The position numbers and the translations under genes were made by a program. From Bactericera cockerelli (taxonomy: Eukaryota > Arthropoda > Insecta > Hemiptera > Triozidae), in assembly GCA_024516035.1 (NCBI GenBank), contig CM044958.1, positions 44,178,303 to 44,242,302 of the forward strand: 64,000 nucleotides of DNA, in the 5' to 3' direction. The notes under the pieces were generated by a model. It was given only the letters and a program-made list of their open reading frames with translations, made no database searches and was not told where the DNA came from. This document shows, in pieces, positions 23,205 to 33,850 of this stretch. The first letter of the stretch is position 1. The number at the start of each line of letters is the position of its first letter.

Positions 23205-24480
23205 TATGTCTCACCACATTCAATAAAAACTCAAATAACAGAGCCAGAAACAATCGCGTCAAAAGTATCACGCTGTGCTGCTAGATGATCAAACGCCAGG
23301 TGAAATGGACGAAGACATAAGAGCACATTTATTGCGCCCGCCGTGCCGCCAAAGCGGAAAACCCATCGCAAATGAGCAATGTGCTACCCCCACCGGAACT
23401 ATCAGAGCGCTCGGTTTAAATTAACCTTATTTGAATATGGTTCCCCAGTTTTTAATTAAAAATCCCTCCCCCCAACACCCCCTCAGCGCGGTCTGAATAA
23501 ACTAGTGTTTCATAAAAATGATGCATTGACCATTCATGCCAGTTGGTTTAATTTACGATGTACCCCGACTGTTTGCTCGGGTAAGATAAAAATCTCAAAG
23601 CGTTGTTCAAATCCTCCCTTGTCTCTCTCTTCAACCCTTCTTCCTGTGACGCCCGCTGTAATTAATTCCCCCGAAATTACACACAAGCCCTCTTACTCTC
23701 TTTTATTTTCCTATTACCTTCGCTTCTCGCGTCTAATTTCAACAGATTATGTGCTCGTAATCCAGGGATGGGGGCAAAGGTCTTACTACTCCCGTTTGTT
23801 CATTATTGGTTCCTGTTTAAGGAAGTGTTCGATAATTATGATAACCCCCCCCCTCCACCGTCTTCCTCCCCAAGTTTGGCAAATTATCCTTCTCTCTCTC
23901 TCTTACCATCATTTTTCAACACGTGTTTTTTTTATGAATCTAAATACATTTCTAAATATCCGTTTACCATTATTACTCTCTGCCGGACGAATCATTCAAA
24001 AATATTTTATTTGCCACATGTATATCCCGCAAAAAAAGACAGTGAGTCCCTCAAATGCCTGCTTAAAAATTCAAATCAAGCTCGCCGGGAGGCGAGCGCT
24101 CGTCAAGTAGCGCCAGCCAGCCGGCCTATATTAACACGAAACAGAGTTTATATGTATTTTGTTTTATTGTTTTCGCCCACTTCCCGCTAACTTTTATCAA
24201 TTTTAATTTCAAATTCGTAATGAGACGCGAAAATAGATTGTGTTTCACAAAAGCGCGAGGTTCCTACGTACAGTTAAAGTCGTTTTCTGGCCACGCCGAA
24301 AATCTTGAATTTCATGAAAATATTCATACAGGTTTTTTTTTTCTTCAGACCAATTTTCTGTCAAGGGTACAGCAATGTGTGCTTGTTGTGGAAAGACGTG
24401 AGCTACGTTTTTGGATAGGGAATTTTTATTTCTGCATACCTTTTATAGTTTCAAGTATTTATTTTTTATAGGATAGGAGA
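23205..24480. other. GC-mixed non-coding stretch, candidate regulatory DNA
   Basis: Unlike its AT-rich surroundings, this stretch alternates GC-rich blocks (CCAGCCAGCCGGCC; CGCCGGGAGGCGAGCG) with TAATTAATT-like and TTTAATTAAAAA-like homeodomain-type cores. It lacks microsatellite noise. Frames of 201 and 140 codons overlap here in different phases, but neither resembles a known protein. The texture recalls conserved non-coding elements near developmental genes; that is inference only. Confidence 0.35.
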
Positions 24481-24860
24481 TATAGCCTTCTAAAATAAAA
24501 CCGGAAAGTTGCACAGAGCCGCCCCTGGTTATCTTGGAGCTGCGATTCTGGTATTTTTCGAAAGGCCTTATCATAGGAAAAAATATAAAAATATAACCAA
24601 AGTATTACACTGGACCAAACTTGAGTTATAGCCTTTGAAAGGAATACTTATTTTGGAGCCCAGAGCCGTCTATTGTTATCCTAGAGATGTATTTCTGGTG
24701 TTTTTAGAAAGGTCTAGTCAAAGGAAATGAGATCACTAAATTTCAGATGGTTGAAACAAGTAGAAAAGTCTTTAAAGCCCTCTAAAGGAATATCTATAAT
24801 GAACCCTGGAGCCACGCCTAGTTATCCCAAGTTGATGACTGAAGGTTCTTTCTAAAGATC
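24480..24860 (+). repeat. Degenerate tandem repeat, ~140-150-bp unit, ~2.5 copies
   Basis: Each unit carries, in order, TATAGCC(T)TTCTAAA-like, GAGCC(G/A)..CC..GTTAT(C)C, a TTCTGGT.TTTTT-like stretch and GAAAGG(C/T)CT. Units begin near 24480, 24633 and 24771. Divergence is high, so the duplication is old. Confidence 0.55.
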
Positions 24861-25239
24861 TAATTACGCAGAATCATACTACGATGTAATTAAAATTTTA
24901 GAAAAATCAGCGACAGTGTGAGACATAAAAAGAAAAAAAATGAATTTAGAATTATGAGAGTAACAAAAAATCTTCGCCTCACATATAACTTAAAATATGG
25001 GTGGGATATAATCGTCTTTGCTTTATCCAAGCTGCCAGCAGACCGTTTTATCAGAAAGGGAATAGTAACGTTGTATAACTTCATTAAAAGATTTCTACAT
25101 CAAGACTAATCAAGAGGTAAACTAGGTCTATATTATGAGAAGTGTATAAAATATTGGCCAGTAAGATGAAAAATATTGATTAATGTAGATCAAAACAATG
25201 ATAAAAGACCTCGGCCGAGGTGTGAAGAATTGAACAGTC

Positions 25240-25502
25240 TCTGTGGTCGTCGACTGGTGTAGGTAAAACACAAAGTTTGCAAGGTCACCTGGGTTCGAAT
25301 CCCGGCTAGATAGAATTTTTTTTTACTCTGTACTTTGGATGTCCGGTTTTATCGTGAGAAAAAAAACAGTAGTTGGTAGTTTGAGTCAACCTCCTGGGTT
25401 CGAATCCCGGCTAGGTAGAATTTTTTTTTACTCTGTACTTTGGATGTCCGGTTTTCTCGTGAGAAAAAAGAAACAGTAGTTGGTAGTTTGAGTCAACCTC
25501 CT
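25240..25502 (+). mobile_element. tRNA-derived SINE (family D-related) with internal tandem duplication
   Basis: The head TGTGGTCGTCGACTGGTGTA leads to a B box CTGGGTTCGAATCCCGGCTAG, then ACTCTGTACTTTGGATGTCC as in family D. The ~105-bp segment starting at the B box (25288-25392) is repeated immediately (25393-25502) with very few differences. The second unit therefore has a B box without an A box. Confidence 0.75.
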
Positions 25503-25684
25503 ATGACCGTTTAATTTCAAACGAAGTGAGTATGGTTTAACTCGATCAACATTGATTTGTCACATGTCACAATCTAATTATCCATCTACCTATGTATATA
25601 AGATGCTTTTTTTGTCCAATCGAGCTGAAATTTTAAGGGTATATTCGATGGATATATGCTTGCTTATTTATTTATAATTATTAA

Positions 25685-25813
25685 GGGCGGAATTAATAGA
25701 CGTTTTTGTAATACCTCTGTGGCGCTAAGTCACCGTTTGCGTACTGTGTAAGATAGGGAAAACCGACACTTACCAACGACTTAAGTTATTGATGTTGTCT
25801 ATTAATTCCGCCC
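25685..25813. mobile_element. 129-bp MITE with perfect 17-bp TIRs and TAA target duplication
   Basis: Left end GGGCGGAATTAATAGAC is exactly complementary to the right end. TAA lies on both sides (25682-25684 and 25814-25816). Three-bp TWA duplications are characteristic of PIF/Harbinger-type elements. No coding capacity. Confidence 0.75.
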
Positions 25814-26284
25814 TAAATGTATATCTAGTATAATTTCTCACTTTTTCTGTTTATATAACTACTGATTATGCTGAATTGACACCATGTTTAGTAACTCGAA
25901 GTTAGGCAAATATATGGGTCAACATTTCTTAGAGCCATAGTAAGAGGCAATTTCGGAACATACAATAATACGCGGCACTTTCATTTCCCTCTTTATTTTA
26001 CCAAGATCGAATTTCCATCTACCTACCATGTACCATGTACAGTTGTTCACAGGCACATAATATAAATAAAATTGTATTGTAAACAAAACCACGAAACAGA
26101 GTTGTCCGTTTTTTAACGAGTTCATAACTAATTTTTCAATACAAGGTTAAAACACTAGTTGATTATTAATGAATTGTTGTTAATGGATTTTAAGATTAAA
26201 TAGGTATCTTTTTCTTCATTATTATATATTGGTTGAAGTTCCACAACAGAAGCACCAATTATCACACCAACCTCATTTTAAAAC

Positions 26285-26415
26285 GATTATGATCAGTTAT
26301 TGCATTTGGTTTTAACGTCCTGATTTGAACTAGTCAGGACGGAGGGTTTTACCCTCCATTCTCTGGGAATCGTTAAAGCTACCTACCTACATTTACCTCA
26401 CCCAGCCTGAGTATT
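26285..26415 (-). repeat. 5S-SINE body fragment, minus strand
   Basis: On the minus strand it contains CTCAGGCTGGGTGAGG, then GAATGGAGGGTAAAACCCTC, then GACGTTAAAACCA, matching the body order of 19895-20036. The 5S head is missing, and an extra AGTTCAAATCAGG-type segment interrupts the tail. Confidence 0.65.
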
Positions 26416-26539
26416 AGGGCTGTGATTCCAGACTCACGTGGTTAGACGGGAAAAAAATATTAGAAAATTCTGCAACAACCGGGAATCTAACTCGAAATGT
26501 CTGGACTACGACTGTGATTCCAGACTCACGTGTTTAGAG

Positions 26540-26726
26540 AGGAAAAATATTAGAAAAGTCTGATAACGTACCCGAAAAGTACCAAAAATACCGGGTACTG
26601 TTACAAAAGTAACCATACCGGGCACAAAATAAAATTAGGTACCCGTACCCATACCGGGTACAAAATTTTGCCAGGTACCTGTACCCGTACCGGGTACAAA
26701 AAAATTGTACCCGTGCACAACACTGG
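26540..26726 (-). repeat. hAT-like terminus with GTACCCGGTAC subterminal repeats
   Basis: On the minus strand the sequence starts CAGTGTTGTGCACGGGTAC at 26726 and continues with many GGTAC/GTACC motifs. A CAGTGTTG tip with dense subterminal repeats is a hAT style of end. The opposite end was not found, so this is a fragment. Confidence 0.5.
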
Positions 26727-26876
26727 CGACGGTATAACACACTGGATCCGCGTACCGTACTGGATACCGGTTCTATTAAATACTTGGTATTATACACCGG
26801 GGCTGGGTAGCATACCGGGTACCGGTTCTATGAAATACTCGGTATTACAATTACAATTATACCCAAATACCCATCT
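26727..26876 (+). repeat. Further GTACCGG-rich hAT-like end fragment
   Basis: TACCGGTTCTATTAAATACT and its near copy ACCGGTTCTATGAAATACTC lead to CCCATCTCTA, a hAT-style right tip. The same last ~40 bp recur at 27340-27384. Confidence 0.45.
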
Positions 26877-27384
26877 CTAGATCTGGGTACAGCAGAGAGA
26901 GGTACTTAATTATTCCGATATTATCTATGAATAATATTTAGGCTGTCGGTGTCCTTATATTTTTCTCTTTGTCTCGTAGGAACAAGTCTTTTATTTGAAA
27001 CTTCTTTGTCAAACAATCGGATGGTTTAGGGAAATGTACATTATGTAATTCAGTTTTTTTAAAATAGGAGGTGGAGCTTCTAATCTATTGAAACACTTGA
27101 AACTAAAACACCCAACAAATTTTGTGAACCGAGATTCATCTCCTGTAAACGTTCTGAATGCAAAATTGTGAGATTTAGTTAGTGTACTGATTAATGAAAG
27201 AACCAGCAGTGCTTTTGTACTTGGTTCTTGAGTGATTACTCAAATCCATTATTCCATTTACATCCGCTCTCATAACCTCAAAAACCAAGTACAAAAGTAA
27301 TTGGATGAATACTCGGTACTTTTAAGTAATCCATTACTGAAGTACCAGTTCTATGAAATACTCGATATCACCCATCTCTAATTA
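26877..27384 (+). mobile_element. Internally deleted hAT-like element
   Basis: Left end TAGATCTGGGTAC and the complement of the right end TTAGAGATGGGT are imperfect inverted repeats about 500 bp apart. Between them lies a decayed BED zinc-finger coding fragment. Subterminal AAGTAC/GTACTT motifs are frequent. The element is too short for a transposase, so it is probably a deletion derivative. Confidence 0.45.
27020..27110 (+). pseudogene. BED zinc-finger remnant of a hAT transposase
   Basis: One frame gives KCTLCNS (C-x2-C half of a finger) ending near 27055. After a one-base frame change at the T7/A4 homopolymers (27053-27063) the next frame gives GGGASNLLKHLKLKHP (27064-27108), the characteristic H-x4-H half of a BED finger. 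BED fingers bind DNA at the N terminus of many hAT transposases (established). The RNase H-like catalytic domain is absent, so the fragment cannot be active. Confidence 0.55.
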
Positions 27385-27860
27385 TTGCCAAAAATACTGA
27401 AGAGGGGTACTTTTCTGTTAGTGAACCTCGGCAGTGCGTTTCAAAATTTGAAAAGATCAACAAAATTGCTGAGCGCTCTAGTGTCACTCAAATAAGGAAT
27501 ACACCTGTTATCTCAATATTTCTCCTTTCTTCAGCAAGTACTATGAAATATTCTTTCAGCATCTTTTCAAGGTTTTTTTTCTCCTTGCAATTGTAATTAT
27601 TTACAGAATAGTACTTGGGTCACAATATAATTTTCGAGCATGCAACTCATTATAACTTTTTTCATTAAACAAGGTAGTGTCACCTCACTACTCGTACTTC
27701 AATATAAATTACCCAACATTTTATATTATGATAGTCTTATAATATTACTGCGTATCGCAACATCGTTAAATTAAAAGTCTTTTTTCTTTTATCTGTTGAT
27801 TGTTGATTAGTTTTTATATCATCTATCAAAGGAAAATCAATTAAATCAAAAAGTAGTGAT

Positions 27861-28373
27861 ATCCCCCAAAAAACACTACGTGTACAAATAGTCGTCAAGT
27901 GTTGGAATGATTAAAAAGAACTGATATCAAAAACGTCAATTTTCTATGTTTGAAGGAATTATTTTTCACGTAATTAGTCTCTTGATAATTCAACCAAAAT
28001 AATAGCCTCACAACAAAAATACATCTTTGAGCAAACTTCGATTTGGTATTTTGAGAATTTAACCAAAAAATAGCCACACAACAAAACAGTGCTCTTGTAA
28101 GAACAATGTTGAATAATTACAGAACCATTGTTCTTACAAGAGCACTGTTTTGTTGTGTGGCTATTTTTTGGTTAAATTCTCAAAATACCAAATCGAAGTT
28201 TGCTCAAAGATGTATTTTTGTTGTGAGGCTATTATTTTGGTTGAATTATCAAGAGACTAATTACGTGAAAAATAATTCCTTCAAACATAGAAAATTGACG
28301 TTTTTGATATCAGTTCTTTTTAATCATTCCAACACTTGACGACTATTTGTACACGTAGTGTTTTTTGGGGGAT
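27861..28373. repeat. Apparently perfect inverted repeat, 248-bp arms, 17-bp spacer
   Basis: 27861-28108 is the reverse complement of 28126-28373; I found no mismatch, and the two arms encode the same 59-residue translation on opposite strands. The arms contain no recognisable gene. Each arm also has an internal direct near-repeat (GTGGCTATTTTTTGGTTAAA and GAGGCTATTATTTTGGTTGA). It could be a recent foldback duplication, a long-hairpin RNA locus or an assembly artefact. Confidence 0.9.
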
Positions 28374-29779
28374 TTCGTTATCTACATAATGTATGTATTT
28401 CATTCATTAGGTTTCTAAATTTTTCTCCTACCATCTCTTTAACAGTGTATTTTAATGATATCGGGTGTATGTCAACTTATTGTAATGGCATACATCTGTT
28501 ATGTACTACACTGAAAAAAAAGTTCATATTTCGCGATTTGGGGTTTCGAATCAATGGTTTTGTACGATCCTAGAATCGACAGACTAGTGGTTTAACTACT
28601 AATACATTTATTTTATCAATAATTTTTGTTTTGCTCTTACCTATCTTCATACGTCTCCCTGTGTTTTTTCCGTGTTTGCCTTTCTCTACTCTCAGTCTGC
28701 TTACCTTTCTTACTCCTTACGGTCTATGTCTGTACCCTTTCCTTCTCCTTCTATCTCTCTCCCTCTTACTGCAATCTCTGTCAACTCTGTCTTTTCTATT
28801 TCGTTCTCTTTCCGTCTCTTCCACTCTGCAATCTCTGTCACTCAATCTCTTTCTCTCTCAGACACATACACACTCTGCAATCCCTCTCACTCTTCTTCCA
28901 ATCTCTATCTCTCCCATTGGAAAGCATGTTTTTCTCATGTCACAGAACTAATTAGTGACTTGAAGTTCCTGTATGAAATAATGTCCTACGTACAGGGTGT
29001 CCTTTCACTTCTGTCCTGGTTGCCTTTCACTGCATGTCGCCTTTGACACATTTCCACAGTGCATGTCTCATTAACTAATTAATTACCAGTGTCATTAGTT
29101 GTGCTCTCATTTTATACTCGTATGTGTGTGTGTTTTTGTTGCTCTAGGAATAATTAGGTAGGTCTGTATGTCTCTTTATTTGTATAGGGCGTTCTTCACG
29201 CGTCTGCCGAGAGTTGTTTGATTATTTTGTCAAGCAATACTGCTGAATTTACGTCTTGTTTGTAAGTTTATTTGATGCTGGCAACGTTCTATTAATTGGC
29301 ACTCATTACATCTACTTAGCTTTCATAATGCCTAGGACATCAACAAGTGTTCTTTTTAGGAAGAAGGCTTCGTTTTAGGCTAGACATCTTTATATGAACC
29401 TATACTCATTTACTACATTTAATCACGATGTGATATCAGAAGTACTCGAACTTGCTTTATTTGCTTTATTAGATGGGCATTTCACAATAAATAATATTGC
29501 TATTTCTCTCTTTTATACTCTTCCAACCAGAGATATTTCTGTCACTCTGTATGCAGACCTGAGTTTCTTTCATCACGCATGACATCCTAATGTAAACCTA
29601 TCTTATATTATACACTTGGGAATTTCAAAATGTGTAGAAAAAAGAAGCCACCGCTTTTTCACTTTTCCAAGTTTTCTGAATGAGTTTTTACTCTGTTTCA
29701 TGCAGCGTAAGAAGATCACAAGATTTTCATTTACGTTTGCTTCAATTTCGTGAGATTACTCTTGGTAATGTATCTTCTC
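28374..29779. other. Non-coding stretch, strongly CT-rich at 28640-28920
   Basis: The pyrimidine-rich part yields overlapping Ser/Leu/Phe-rich frames of 106-124 codons in all three phases, which marks them as composition artefacts. A TACAGGGTGTCC motif at 28991 resembles a foldback tip without a partner. Confidence 0.6.
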
Positions 29780-30007
29780 TACCTGTGAGATTAGGTCCAT
29801 GCTCCTCCTGTGAATGAAAGGTGATTTTGAATGTGAAATCTACCTGTGAGATTAGGTCGATCCTGTTGAATAAATGTGATTTTGAATGTGAAATCTACCT
29901 GTGAGATTAGGTCGATCCTGTTGAATAAAGTTGATTTTGAATATGAAATCTACCTGTAAGATTAGGTCGATCCTGTTGAATACAGGTGATATTGAATGTG
30001 AAATCTA
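29780..30007 (+). repeat. Tandem repeat, ~55-bp unit, about four copies
   Basis: Units starting at 29821, 29876, 29930 and 29986 share GTGATTTTGAATGTGAAATC, TACCTGTGAGATTAGGTCG and TCCTGTTGAATA. A partial unit precedes at 29780. Units are about 95% alike, so expansion is fairly recent. Confidence 0.85.
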
Positions 30008-32677
30008 TGCGTATCAAATCTGCATGAAGACTTGTTTTAACACACACACACACCTCTATAATTTTCCTTCAGACAATCACCGAAAAATATCCAGAAGCAC
30101 AATAAAACGATAGCTTGAGGTTTAGGGTTTTATAAATGATTGTAAATATGATCGATTAAATTAAGACTTTGTATTGAATGGGCACAGGACAGTATTTGAA
30201 GATCACGAGAGATTCCTTTGCTGTTTTACTACCAGCGCATTGTTTACAATAACGCAAACACAGATTGTTGACACGTTTCTGGAAGTTCTTTGGCTTTTGT
30301 AGACTCTTAAAAAGAGCAACCTCTTTCGTAAATCTCTAACCAACGAGCATAATGATGCTTACAGGTATATTCAGGCTACCATTGTTCCAATACAACATCT
30401 TCATAATGACGATGATAACTTGAAAGCCTCGGTGGTAAGTCCCACATGGAATCATTCAGGTAAAGACAGCGCTCTTGTGATCTCTCTTGAATTAATTGAT
30501 TATAGTAACAATAACAGCATCATCTTATATTGGAAACAATAAAAATGTTAACAAAATTCTTGTACCAAAAAGTTTAAAAAGAAAAACCATTATTTACGGA
30601 CCCGGTTGGATAACATCAGATCAATTCGGCCTAGCTCACGCCTCTGCAACATCATTGACAACAACAACATCATCATCATCATCATCAACACCAACAACAA
30701 AATAGAAAGCACTGAGCATTGTAAGCACGGACAGCTCTTGCGAACTCTCCCGGATCAATTGTTAACAATAGCACCAACAGCAGCATTCTATTGGAAACTA
30801 GCTCTCTTCTACAACAGGTCACGTACAGTTACAGTACGTTCATAATTTTTGCCTGCACCCAGCATGTTTCCCTGTCAGGAGAATGAAATGCCTTGAACTT
30901 CATCTTGCTACGTGCTTCCTCTCGTCCCTGTACAGTGTTGCTCCTCCTCCTTCTTACTCGATCTGCTCCTCCTCTTACTTATTCGATCTCCTTCTCCTCC
31001 TCAACATTATTCTCCTCCTCCTCCACCTTCTCTTACTTACTGAATCTCCTTTTTCTGCTTCTCACTCGATCTTCTTCTCCTCCTCAACATTATCCTCCTC
31101 ACCCTTCTCTTTCTCACTCGATCTCCTCCTCCTCTTCAACATTATCCTTCTCTTACAGTCCTTACACCCTCCTGCCTGATTAAATTTTTTTCACCTGGAC
31201 CCCTTCCCCCTCCATCCCTCCAATATCTTCGGGTAACAAAGGAGAAGCCACTAGACAGAAGGGGATAGCCACTTTCTCCTACGCATGGAGGGCTACGCCA
31301 CCATCTCTTCTTCTCTCCTATGCCAAGACTCACCCTAGATAGTGAGGACTATTGACTCTGACCTTCCTATGTTAGCAGTACGTTCTGCCAATGCCTTCTA
31401 CCTGTAGCAGCGTGTAGCTCTTGTAACAAAAATAGTTTCGAACAGATTTTACGGACCTCTGCAAGGAGTAGTACATTTTCTTCGCCCGGTGACTTTTTCC
31501 TGAACCAGTGGTCTGGGAATGGACATGTCGTGTTCTTAGTGTGAGCTTCTGTGGCGTAAAGGAGCTGTAGCCATCCTCATGACGGAAAATCTTGTTTTAA
31601 AATACCTATCGGTCAGCTGATAAAATATAAAGGTCGGTTTGGATTTACTCATCCTATTTCATAATTCGGCCCTAAGACAGCAAGAGTTTGTCAGTTTCAT
31701 GGCTTTTCTTACGTAATGAGCACACAATTTCTTTCCAAGTGAACGCTTTCCCATGACAAGTAATTTAATTCATACTGTTCAAGCAACCTGACTGATTACT
31801 ATGCGGTTGGTCCAACTGTTATAAAAATCAGAGCTGTCTTTAGACGTAAATGTGAAACATGAAACAATAGAAACATGTTTGGGGTTCAACCATCTTTACA
31901 TTCAATCCAAGTATACACATTTCAGGTGAATGGCTATGATTTAAATATACTAGAACAGCAGCATGAAAAACGATACCGTAATAAGAACCGTGAAGTGGAT
32001 ATGTTGGATAAGATGGATGTTGTACAGGGCTCCTGGAGGTGTATAACCCACGCCTCCACCTGACGGGTGCTCCAAGGGACGGGGCGATGCCGCACCCACT
32101 CCACACAGTCAGGCCGGAGGAGCTAGGTAAGAGAGAAATTGTAATTTTTACAATTTCCCTCTTTGAAAGCAGTTTTCCCATGTATAATATTTCACTAGAA
32201 CTTTGATTAATGAAAGCGCAAGCTTCCTCTCGGTAATTTTTTACTCCTTTTTCCCTCGACGGGAAAAAATTGTGTGTTGGGTCAAAATTTGGGGTTCGGA
32301 AAAAAAAAAGAGCTCCGGAAATTTCTCTTTTCCTTACTACTCCTAACAGCTCCTTCTTTCCCTCTCACTTCATATATTTTCTCTTTCTATATCTATTTTT
32401 TACCTTTTCTGTATCTTTCTATTCGTATTTTCTCTCTGACACAACTCTAATGGTTCTTTGTGTTTTAGGATCAGTGAATGTTCAGTTTCTCTTTGACTTC
32501 AGTTGTTCAAATGTTCCTTAGCCACAATATTAAGCAGGGATCACACCGAACATATAAATTGTTAAAGAGATTACACATCTGCAGTGTTGTTCAGTGTCTT
32601 TTTAGATTTCAAACCAATACACAATGAAATTTATCTTTTGACTGGTGAGCATTCAAATGCAAACCCTCGTCTTTGGT
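30008..32677. other. Non-coding stretch with simple repeats and one MITE end
   Basis: Holds a short (AC)n run (30041-30052), an ACA/ATC triplet repeat (30655-30700), a CTC-rich tract (30940-31160) and a MITE right end (31605-31672). A GC-richer patch at 32000-32125 (GGAGGTGTATAACCCACGCC) looks like part of an unidentified repeat; a 113-codon minus frame over it shows no domain. Two loosely similar segments (30475-30540 and 30730-30800) share a TATTGGAAAC end. Confidence 0.5.
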
Positions 32678-32785
32678 ATGCTGGATATTCACGGCAGAAC
32701 CCAGTTTGGGTTAGGTGGATGCTGGTAGCTGTTTGTGAGCTTTCAGCAAATGGAGGGTAAAACCTCCGTCTCGAATGACCTAAAT
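32678..32785 (+). repeat. 5S-SINE body fragment
   Basis: GGATGCTGGTAGCTG, TTTGTGAGCTTTCAGC, AAATGGAGGGTAAAACCTCC and GAATGACC follow the body order of the complete 5S-SINE, without the 5S head or A-tail. Confidence 0.65.
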
Positions 32786-33389
32786 TCTAAAGACGGTAAG
32801 CAACAACAGAGATATTTCATTCCGTATCTGCATAAACTTTGCAAAGTATATCAGCTGCCTGTTGGTATTTCCTCAGCGGATGAAGTAGGGGACATTTTGC
32901 AGGGCGATTCAAATGCAATAAAAAACAGACGCTGAAAAAAATTTCCAATCCTTTTCAAAAAAATAAAATAAACAACAATGGGGATATTCATTTTTGTTCT
33001 CTTTACACAAACACTAGACTCGTTCATGTTTGGGTTTTAGCATTTTCTGAATAGGATGGTTAAGTTTTCCCATGTATTGAGTTTGCTTCTGTGAATTGAC
33101 CGACTGATGCTATTTTCTCTGCCAATGCAAATATTTGTCTCCTGTTCATGGTGTATTCCAGCTTCAGAACAGAACTTGGGTCAGATATATGGATATATCC
33201 CTTTGGCATTGATAACAGACAGCCTATTTAAAATCCATTTCACAGCTTCAATACCTACACAAAATGTTCCTTCAACAGACCTTGACAATCACAACAAAAC
33301 CTTTCTCCGTAATGTTGCTTTGTTTATCGTGTGCATTGGGCATTTGTGCATATACTGCAGCTTAATAACTTCATTGAAATACTGACTGC
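32786..33389. other. Non-coding stretch, nothing recognised
   Basis: Only short frames (largest 92 codons at 33107-33385, no domain). Confidence 0.45.
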
Positions 33390-33500
33390 TGAAACTGAAT
33401 GGTTAAAGCGGAAAACTTGTGAGCTGGAGGTTGATGGTACGAGTCTCTAGCTGCGAAGCATAGTAAATTACAGCAAGTTTGTTTTGACATCCCTCCTATG
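33390..33500 (+). mobile_element. tRNA-derived SINE (family G), decayed copy
   Basis: ACTGAATGGTTAAAGCGG (A-box-like), AACTTGTGAGCTGGAGGTTG and TGGTACGAGTCTC (degenerate B box) parallel the minus-strand G copies (TAACCTGGAGGTCG, TGTTCAAGTCCCG). The body continues with AGTAAATTACAGCAAGTTTG. Confidence 0.55.
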
Positions 33501-33714
33501 ATGAGCACATTTTTTTACCTCTTACGAGTGCCATAACCAATCACCTTCAACTATGAGAAAGAGATTGAGCAATCAGACTCCACGCAGGTTTAGGACGAGG
33601 AAAAGTGAAAGAAGAGGTTGAAGAAGAGCGATTCCATGCTCTTTAACAAATTAAAATCAAACTGAAATGAAAAGAAGTCTATATTTATTTTTAAATATTT
33701 ATGAAAAAAGTTAT

Positions 33715-33850
33715 TAAGTTTGTGTTCATCACTTTTGTGATATCACAACTACTGAAACTCGCTTTACTAAATCTATACGCTGAAACGGGACTTGAACATC
33801 CGACCTCCAGGTTACTCGTCCACTGCCTTATCGATGAAGTTACTGAGGTC
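33715..33850 (-). mobile_element. tRNA-derived SINE (family G), minus strand
   Basis: On the minus strand CATCGATAAGGCAGTGGACG (A box region), then AACCTGGAGGTCGGATGTTC and CAAGTCCCGTTTCAGCG (B box), then ATTTAGTAAAGCGAGTTTCA and AGTTGTGATATCACA. It closely matches 61180-61312 and, more weakly, 38588-38705 and 63740-63833. Confidence 0.75.

Noticed and set aside
23505..24190. Overlapping 201- and 140-codon frames
   Set aside because: They overlap in different phases, contain proline/serine low complexity from CT-rich DNA, and resemble no protein family I know.
27895..28339. Two frames with the same 59-residue translation on opposite strands
   Set aside because: The identity follows from the perfect inverted repeat; there is no domain or plausible gene structure.
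28626..29046. Three overlapping Ser/Leu/Phe-rich frames of 106-124 codons
   Set aside because: Long frames in all three phases of a CT-rich tract are a composition effect.
29780..30007. CRISPR-like array
   Set aside because: Units are contiguous with no unique spacers, and the DNA is eukaryotic.
30883..31183. 96-98-codon Leu/Ser-rich frames
   Set aside because: They arise from CTC-triplet-rich sequence in two phases.
31840..32181. 113-codon minus-strand frame over a GC-richer patch
   Set aside because: No domain, no start context, and the patch looks like part of a repeat.
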